Source: Gordonia pseudamarae (GTDB lineage: Bacteria; Actinomycetota; Actinomycetes; Mycobacteriales; Mycobacteriaceae). Taken from it: a stretch of DNA of 64,000 bases. The notes below the pieces were generated by a model that was not told the DNA's origin, did not search any database, and was given only the letters and a program-made list of their open reading frames with translations. Below, piece after piece: positions 58,395-64,000 of this stretch (its first letter is position 1; each line of letters opens with the position of its first letter). The stretch covers positions 1 to 64,000 of the forward strand of contig NZ_CP045809.1 of NCBI RefSeq assembly GCF_025273675.1, written 5' to 3'. Made by a program: the position numbers and the translations under genes.

Positions 58395-59645
58395 TCAGCC
58401 GGCGACGTTCGCCGGCCACCCCGATCCGGTGACCTCACCGGTACGGATGGGGCAGCGAGTGGTGCTGTAGATGGTGGGCATGCACAGGTTGCAGTGGGTG
58501 CACTGCGAATGCGCGGTGGGATCGTTCTGCAGGATCAGCGGCAGGTCGGGTTCGCGGAGCAGGGCCCGGCCCATCGCCATGAACTGGAATCCTTCGGCGA
58601 GAGCCAGTTTCATCGAGTCGACGCCGGTGATACCGCCGAGCAGGATGAGCGGCAGGTCGACGGCCTTGCGGAGTTCGCGGGCCAGCGGCAGCAGATAGGC
58701 GTCAGTGTACCGGTACTGCTTGAGGAACACCGGCCCGCCGGCCTGCAGGCCCAGCTTCATCACGCCGTGGAAGGCCTGTGCGAATGCCTTTCGCGGCGCC
58801 TGGCCGTGGAACAGGTACATCGGGTTGAGCAGCGAGGATCCGGCGGTCGGTTCGATGGCGTCGAGGAAACCGTCGGACTCCATCCACTGCGCCACCTGAC
58901 AGGCCTCGTCGATGTTGAAGCCACTCAGCGAGGAGGAGTGGCCGGGTCCGGGTGTGCCGACACCGTCGAACATGTTGAGTTTGGCCCAGATCGCCACGTC
59001 GGGTCCGACTGCCTCACGCACCGTTTCGAGAACCTCACGCGCCAGCCGGGCCCGGTTGGCCAGCGATCCGCCGTAGGCATCGCGTCGGCGGTTGAGCAGC
59101 GGCGAGAGGAATGAACTGATCAGGTAGTTGTGTCCGCAGTGGATTTCGAGAGCATCGAAGCCGGAGTCGACGGCCAGCTTGGCCGCGTCGGAGAACGTGG
59201 CCCGGAGTGCCGGGATCTCGTCGATGCCCACCTTGTGGGTCAGGGACATTCCCATAGGTGCCGGAATGCGGCTTGGCCCGAGAGCTTTGGCCCGGTTGGA
59301 CACCGAGTTGGCGACGGCACCCGCGTGACCGAGCTGGGCCGCGGCCAGGGCGCCCTCGGAATGGATGGCGTCGGTCAACCGGCGCAGACCCGGTACCGCC
59401 TCGGGCCGCATCCAGATCTGGTGCCGGTCGGTGCGGCCTTCCGGCGAGATCGCGCAGTACGCGACGGTACTGATGGCGACGCCACCGGCGGCGTGGGTGC
59501 GGTGGAAGTCGATGAGTTCGTCGGTCACCAGCGCATCGGGGGTCATGCCCTCGAAGGTGGCGCACTTGATCAACCGGTTGCGCAGGGTGAGCGGGCCCAG
59601 GGTCGCGGCGGCGAACGGGTCGGCGGGGGCTGCGTGATTATGCAT
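58395..59645 (-). CDS. Old-yellow-enzyme type NADH:flavin oxidoreductase with Fe-S cysteines
   Basis: The 416-residue product starts at ATG 59645. It has the FMN TIM barrel of the OYE/2,4-dienoyl-CoA reductase group: FHRTHAAGGVAI, AAQLGHAG, the active-site segment EIHCGHNYLISSFLSPLLN and GGITGVDSMK. A C-terminal cluster CTHCNLCMP...C fits a 4Fe-4S site. The FAD/NAD domain of full-length dienoyl-CoA reductases is absent, so electrons come directly from a nicotinamide or another partner. Substrate unknown. Confidence 0.88.
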   Translation of the reverse strand: MHNHAAPADPFAAATLGPLTLRNRLIKCATFEGMTPDALVTDELIDFHRTHAAGGVAISTVAYCAISPEGRTDRHQIWMRPEAVPGLRRLTDAIHSEGALAAAQLGHAGAVANSVSNRAKALGPSRIPAPMGMSLTHKVGIDEIPALRATFSDAAKLAVDSGFDALEIHCGHNYLISSFLSPLLNRRRDAYGGSLANRARLAREVLETVREAVGPDVAIWAKLNMFDGVGTPGPGHSSSLSGFNIDEACQVAQWMESDGFLDAIEPTAGSSLLNPMYLFHGQAPRKAFAQAFHGVMKLGLQAGGPVFLKQYRYTDAYLLPLARELRKAVDLPLILLGGITGVDSMKLALAEGFQFMAMGRALLREPDLPLILQNDPTAHSQCTHCNLCMPTIYSTTRCPIRTGEVTGSGWPANVAG

Positions 59646-59761
59646 CAGATCACATTCTCACAGCCGGGGAATCCGGCACCACCGGTGCTCCCGGTTCGGG
59701 CCGACAGACCCGACAGAAAGACTTCGCGCCCCGCTGCGGCTACGGTGGCCACGAGGTACAC

Positions 59762-60156
59762 ATGAGCACACCAGCCCGGCCCCAGGACGATCGCCCGCTC
59801 TTCCTGGACAAGACGAATCCCGACGTGTTCGCCGCCCTGGGCGGTGTCGCCGGGCAGGTGAGCGCGGCCTGCGCGGGGGCAGGGCTCGATCGCGTCGACA
59901 TCGAGCTGCTCAACGTGGTGATTTCCCAGCGCAACGGCTGCGCCTATTGCACCGACCTGCACACCCTGCGGGCGCGGAACGCCGGCGCCGACGGGCGTAC
60001 CGCGAAGGCCGCAGGCAGCTGACCGGTGACCAGCTGGCCGCCGTCGAATGGTCGGCGATCCTGATGAACACCTTCAACCGGATCTCAATCGCCTCCGAGC
60101 ACCCCGTCACCCGCCGCATCGCAGCCCGCCGCACCACATCCCCGAGTAAGCTCTGA
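59762..60156 (+). pseudogene. Carboxymuconolactone decarboxylase/AhpD-like gene with internal deletion
   Basis: The 5' part (from ATG 59762) has the AhpD-type active site NGCAYCTDLHTLRARNAG. The 3' part (LTGDQLAAVEWSAILMN, then FNRISIASEHPV) is also family-typical but lies in another frame. About 45 residues between them are missing. A short stop-terminated product of 86 residues could still keep the CxxC motif, but the fold is incomplete. Confidence 0.8.
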
Positions 60157-60170
60157 GAAAGGATCACGTC

Positions 60171-61311
60171 ATGAGTGAAGTGACTGTCGCCGACAACCCC
60201 GGCGACGACGGTCACCTCCGACCCCGCGCGCTCCTGAGCCAGGGCACGAAAGCGACACAGCCCATGAGTAACACCGAGCTCGACCCGGCCTCTTACGTGT
60301 GCGCCGACGGCGGCGGACCCGGATCTGCCTGTGACGGTTCTGTTCCCGTGGAAATCATCACAGCCCGCGACGTGCCGCTCGGTGGACCGCGCGCGATGAA
60401 CGTGCGGCGCACCCTGCCGCAGCGCCTGCGATCGACCATCGGCGCGTGGTGCTTTGCCGACCACTACGGTCCCGACGATGTCGCGGCCACCGGCGGGATG
60501 GACGTGGCGCCGCATCCGCACACCGGACTACAGACGGCCAGTTGGTTGTTCTTGGTTGTTCGAAGGCACCGTCGCACACCGGGACTCCGGTGGCATGGCG
60601 GCTGATGTGCTGCCCGGGGAAATCAATCTGATGACCTCCGGTGCCGGGATCTGCCACTCGGAGACATCCACGGCGGACACCACCGTCCTGCACGGGGTGC
60701 AGTTGTGGATCGCGCTGCCATCCGAATCACGCAACGGCCCGAGAGCGTTCGAGAATCACAGGCCGCCGTTGACCAGGTTCGCCGGCGGGTCGGCGCTGGT
60801 GTTCATCGGTTCGCTGCTGGGCAGCACCTCGCCGGTCATCACGCACACCCCGCTGCTGGGCGCCGAGCTGCGCCTTGATCCGCACTCCTCGATCACCCTC
60901 GACGTGGACCCCGATTTTGAGCACGGCCTGCTCGTCGACACCGGTGATGCGGTGGCGCTCGAAGGGGTACATGTGCCCAAGGACGCCGTCGGCTACACCG
61001 GGATCGGCGCCCACGCCCTGCGCGTCGGCAACAACGGCGACGGGTCCGCCCGGCTGATACTGCTCGGCGGCACCCCGTTCACCGAAGAACTTGTGATGTT
61101 CTGGAATTTCCTCGGCCGGTCGACGGAGGAGATCCGGCGGTTCCGGGACGAGTGGCAGGCCGGGGGAGACCGGTTCGGGCGCGTCGAGGGCTACCTCGGG
61201 CACGGTGGGCCGGACCGCAACGCCCAAGGTATGTCGTGGTTGCCGGCGCCGGAATTGCCGTCGGTTCCGCTACGGCCGAGACGGAACCCGCCGCCGTACG
61301 CCCGTCCGTAG
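60171..61311 (+). pseudogene. Pirin gene frameshifted by a 10-bp tandem duplication
   Basis: Pirins are bicupin iron proteins. The first frame (ATG 60171 or 60264) gives EIITARDVPLGGPRAM and PHPHTGLQTASWLF; the second frame, after 60561, continues EGTVAHRDSGG, GEINLMTSGAGICHSE and the full C-terminal cupin. The break is a perfect duplication TTGGTTGTTC at 60542-60551 and 60552-60561. Removing one copy joins the frames exactly into an intact pirin of 376 codons (345 from ATG 60264). The ribosome site AAAGGA precedes ATG 60171. Confidence 0.9.
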
Positions 61312-61416
61312 GTCTGTCTGCCTGTCGCAGCCCCGGCCGGTGGGACATGTCGCGGGAATAGCCTTGCCGATCGGGCGTTGCAGATACATGCAAACGCATC
61401 GATATTAGGAGTCATC

Positions 61417-62571
61417 ATGCAGTTCGGGGTCTTCTCGGTCAGCGACATCACCCGCGACCCGGTCACCGGTGAGACGCCGAGCGAGGCGCAGCGCATCGAC
61501 GCGATCGGGCAGATCGCCCGCAAGACCGAGGAGGTCGGGCTGGACGTGTTCGCGATCGGCGAGCACCACAATCCGCCGTTCTTCTCCTCCTCGCCGAGCA
61601 CACTGCTCGCCGCGATCGCCGCCACCACGAAAGATCTCGTCGTCACCACGTCGACGACGCTCATCACCACCAACGACCCGGTCCGTGTCGCTGAGGAATA
61701 CGCGATGCTCCAACACATCTCGAAGGGACGGATGGATCTGATGATCGGTCGCGGCAACACCGCGCCGGTGTATCCGTGGTTCGGCCAGGACATCAGTCAG
61801 GGGTTGTCGCTGGCGCTGCAGAACTACGATCTGCTGCACCGGCTCTGGCGAGAGGATGTCGTCGACTGGGAAGGCGAATTCCGTACCCCGCTCAAGGGAT
61901 TCACTTCGGTACCCCGCCCGCTCGACGGTGTCCCGCCGTTCGTGTGGCACGGTTCGATCCGCACCCCGCAGATCGCCGAGCAGGCCGCGTACTACGGCAA
62001 TGGTTACTTCGCCAACCACATCTTCTGGCCCACGGAGCATTCCAGGCAGCTGATCGAGTTCTATCGGCAGCGTTTCGAACATCACGGTCACGGCACCGCC
62101 AAGGACGCCATCGTCGGTCTCGGCGGCCACGCCTACATCGCCAAGCGTTCCCAGGACGCCTTCCGCGAGTTCCGGCCGTACTTCAACGCGGCGCCGGTGT
62201 ACGGGCACGGGCCGTCGCTGGAGGAATTCGCGTCGTCGACGCCGCTGTCGGTGGGCAGCCCGCAGGAGGTCATCGACAAGACGCTCACCTTCCATGACGC
62301 GTTCGGCGACTACCAGCGGCAGCTGTTCCTCATCGATCACGCCGGGCTTCCCCTCAAGACGGTCCTCAACCAGTTGGAGCTTCTCGGCGGGGAGGTGATT
62401 CCGGTGCTGCGCAAGGAGCTCGCCGTCCGCCGCGATCCGGCATCGGCCGATGCTCCCACCCACGATTCGCTGGTGCGCGCCCGCTACGGCGACGGACCGG
62501 TCCGGCAGGCACGCCCGGGTGCCAACCGCGGCGACAACGTCACCGGCGGGTCTCCATACCTGGACGCGTGA
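61417..62571 (+). CDS. LLM-class flavin-dependent oxidoreductase (luciferase-like)
   Basis: The 384-residue product starts at ATG 61417, six bases after AGGAG. The luciferase-like TIM barrel has VGLDVFAIGEHHNPPFFSSS, TSTTLITTNDPVRVAEEYA and GRMDLMIGRGN. Such enzymes use reduced flavin from a reductase partner to oxidise small molecules; the substrate is unknown. The stop overlaps the MarR gene's start region, so the two are co-transcribed. Confidence 0.92.
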   Translation: MQFGVFSVSDITRDPVTGETPSEAQRIDAIGQIARKTEEVGLDVFAIGEHHNPPFFSSSPSTLLAAIAATTKDLVVTTSTTLITTNDPVRVAEEYAMLQHISKGRMDLMIGRGNTAPVYPWFGQDISQGLSLALQNYDLLHRLWREDVVDWEGEFRTPLKGFTSVPRPLDGVPPFVWHGSIRTPQIAEQAAYYGNGYFANHIFWPTEHSRQLIEFYRQRFEHHGHGTAKDAIVGLGGHAYIAKRSQDAFREFRPYFNAAPVYGHGPSLEEFASSTPLSVGSPQEVIDKTLTFHDAFGDYQRQLFLIDHAGLPLKTVLNQLELLGGEVIPVLRKELAVRRDPASADAPTHDSLVRARYGDGPVRQARPGANRGDNVTGGSPYLDA

Positions 62572-63086
62572 TGTCGGGGCGAGCGGAACGACGGGGGATG
62601 TCGGGGCGAGCGGAGCGACGGGGGATCCCCGCGACCGATGCGCGTTCGACCAGCAGACTCGCCAACGACGCCTGGGAATCGCTGCTGACCGCGCATGCTG
62701 CGGTGCTGAAACGGATCTCACGCGACGACGTGTGGTCGGAGGTGTCGATGCGGGAATACGACGTGCTGTACACGCTGGCCAAGTCCTCCGGCCCGGTGCG
62801 GGCCCGGGAACTCACCAAGCACGTGCTGCTCAGTCAGCCGGCGTTGTCGCGGCTCGTCGACAGGCTGGCCGACCGTGGTCTCGTCGCCCGAGAACCAGAT
62901 CCGGCCGATCGTCGGGGTGTGCTGCTCTCGCTCACCGACGACGGCCGCGCCACGCAACGCCGCGTCGGCGGCCGACACGCCGTCGATGTCGCCGAGGTCG
63001 TCGGATCCCGGCTCACCGCCGACGAGCTGAGGGTGTTAGAGAACCTGTGTCGCGGACTCGCGACAGAGTCCGTGACACAGAAGTAG
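62571..63086 (+). CDS. MarR-family transcriptional regulator
   Basis: The product has a winged helix (about residues 45-115 with ARELTKHVLLSQPALSRLVD, then DRGLVAREPDPADRRG), the standard MarR pattern. The start is ATG 62571 or GTG 62568, overlapping the LLM stop; both open with a 27-bp tandem duplication (62571-62624) that repeats the nine residues MSGRAERRG. The real core may begin near ARSTSRLAND. It probably regulates the upstream oxidoreductase gene. Confidence 0.88.
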   Translation: MSGRAERRGMSGRAERRGIPATDARSTSRLANDAWESLLTAHAAVLKRISRDDVWSEVSMREYDVLYTLAKSSGPVRARELTKHVLLSQPALSRLVDRLADRGLVAREPDPADRRGVLLSLTDDGRATQRRVGGRHAVDVAEVVGSRLTADELRVLENLCRGLATESVTQK

Positions 63087-63104
63087 GCGGCCGCGACCGG
63101 CGAA

Positions 63105-63148
63105 CGGTATTTCATCCACCCGACCGACATCGGGTGGATGAAATACCG
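63105..63148. terminator. Perfect 19-bp inverted repeat after the MarR gene
   Basis: CGGTATTTCATCCACCCGA (63105-63123) and TCGGGTGGATGAAATACCG (63130-63148) are exact inverted arms with a 6-bp loop, 18 bp after the MarR stop. It could be a terminator (no T-run follows) or an operator for the next gene, whose start is 101 bp downstream. Confidence 0.7.
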
Positions 63149-63249
63149 AATCGATGCGGGTACAACCCGGGCGTTCGGGGAGATAGTCGTCTATCGTCAG
63201 GCCAATCGACGCGTTGGCTGACCGACAGCCGGAACAGGACGAGGGACAC

Positions 63250-64000
63250 ATGACCCACCCGGAGCCCCACAATCGGACATCGTCCGGGCAGGGGCAGGAC
63301 GGCCCAGCCGCGAATGACCCACGGCAGGATCCGACTGCGCATGGTCGGCCACCGGCGGGTGCTCCCTCGGCTCCGCCGTCGCAGGACGGTCCCGGCCGGA
63401 ATCCTGCCCCGCATGGTCATTCGCCGTACGGTCCGACGCAACTGAGCCCGTCCCCGTTCGGTCAGCCCGGTCAGGGTCAGCCCGGTCCGGCCCCGTACGG
63501 CGGGCCGCAGCCGGGGCAGTCCCCGTACGCGCAGCCCGCGGCGCAGTACGGCGAGACCCAGATCGGTCAGCCCCGGTATCAGCCCGGTCCGGCCCAGCCC
63601 CCACACGGACAGAGCCCGTACGGCCAGTCCCCATACGGGCAGCCTGGGCAGTCGCAGTCGGGTCAGGCCCCGTTCGGCCGGCCGGACGCGGGTCAGCCCG
63701 GATTCGGACAGCAGTATCAGCCCGGTCCGCCCGCCTACGGTCAGAACTCGTACGGCGCCGCCCAGCCAGCACCGAGCAGCCCGTACCAGCAGCCCGGGTA
63801 TCCGCAGCCGCCCCACGCGGGCGTCGGCACGTCGCCGTTCGGCGCGCCGGTGGGGCCGACTCCCGGCGGCCGGGTGTCGGGTGCGGTCAAGGCGATCGCC
63901 GCCCTGACCCTGATCTTCGCGATCGGCGTGGGTATCGCGGCGTTCCTGCCATGGGTGGTGTCCGAGGCCGCGGGAGTGAAGGTTACGGTCACCGGACTGG
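63250..64000 (+). CDS. Pro/Gln/Gly-rich membrane protein, partial (cut by window end)
   Basis: The ATG at 63250 follows GAGG by six bases and opens a frame that reaches the window end without a stop (250 codons). About 210 residues are Pro/Gln/Gly/Tyr-rich with SPYGQ and QPGQ-type units, then a membrane segment (VKAIAALTLIFAIGVGIAAF) and the start of an external domain. The layout is like the other Pro-rich membrane proteins in this window (10.5 and 38.4 kb). The C-terminal domain is not visible. Confidence 0.75.
   Translation, partial: MTHPEPHNRTSSGQGQDGPAANDPRQDPTAHGRPPAGAPSAPPSQDGPGRNPAPHGHSPYGPTQLSPSPFGQPGQGQPGPAPYGGPQPGQSPYAQPAAQYGETQIGQPRYQPGPAQPPHGQSPYGQSPYGQPGQSQSGQAPFGRPDAGQPGFGQQYQPGPPAYGQNSYGAAQPAPSSPYQQPGYPQPPHAGVGTSPFGAPVGPTPGGRVSGAVKAIAALTLIFAIGVGIAAFLPWVVSEAAGVKVTVTGL

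Noticed and set aside
57678..59114. A 478-codon + strand frame across the methyltransferase and OYE genes
   Set aside because: It is antisense to two genes with clear motifs and shows no family features.
61405..62721. A 438-codon - strand frame over the LLM gene
   Set aside because: It is a shadow of the LLM oxidoreductase, which has a good ribosome site and clear luciferase-family motifs.

Overview
The window looks like the first 64 kb of a finished chromosome of a mycolic-acid actinomycete (order Mycobacteriales), most likely Gordonia or a close relative. The genus is my inference. Base 1 is the GTG start of dnaA, and the order dnaA - oriC - dnaN - recF - dciA - gyrB - gyrA - DUF3566 protein - tRNA-Ile - tRNA-Ala, and later ppiA - PH-domain protein - crgA - trpG - pknB - pknA - pbpA - rodA - pstP - fhaB - fhaA - tRNA-Leu, is the classical mycobacterial origin neighbourhood. 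The DNA is GC-rich, with many GTG starts.

Layout. (1) 1-12.3 kb: replication core. DnaA acts at oriC (1576-2229); DnaN, RecF, DciA and both gyrase subunits follow, all on the + strand. (2) 12.3-38.4 kb: about 26 kb of accessory DNA between tRNA-Ala and the ppiA block, which are close together in mycobacteria. It starts with oxidoreductases and regulators, including two dehydrogenase genes that keep both ends but lost their middles. A TetR/DJ-1/epimerase locus with shared operator-like sites follows, then a coupled pair of a secreted unknown protein and a secretory-lipase homologue lacking its nucleophile serine. Next come transporters, a VapC-type toxin-antitoxin pair, two tandem paralogous secreted proteins, and a five-gene SWIM / DUF5691 / MoxR-AAA / DUF5682 / VWA operon resembling E. 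coli yehLMPQ. (3) 38.4-55.5 kb: conserved cell-envelope and division block. PknA, PknB, PstP, FhaA and FhaB form a phosphosignalling set around the elongation machinery (PbpA, RodA), with the division regulator CrgA beside it. A rhomboid protease and a ricin-lectin/GH16 glycanase are additions. (4) 55.5-64 kb: a second accessory stretch with an IS21 remnant, a secreted lipase, a methyltransferase, an old-yellow-enzyme homologue, a gutted carboxymuconolactone-decarboxylase-like gene, a pirin gene frameshifted by a 10-bp tandem duplication, a luciferase-like flavin oxidoreductase coupled to a MarR regulator, and the start of a Pro/Gln/Gly-rich membrane protein cut by the window end.

Points that stand out: (a) the five-gene MoxR/VWA/SWIM operon, whose ATPase has Glu-Glu where Walker B normally has Asp-Glu; (b) the pseudo-lipase and its partner; (c) a rhomboid gene whose zinc-ribbon N-terminus is only reachable from a CTG start overlapping the ppiA stop codon; (d) two perfect DnaA boxes forming a palindrome 37 kb from oriC; (e) a 9-bp motif repeated five times in oriC; (f) many short tandem duplications (10-27 bp) and genes with internal deletions, pointing to a slippage-type mutation pattern.
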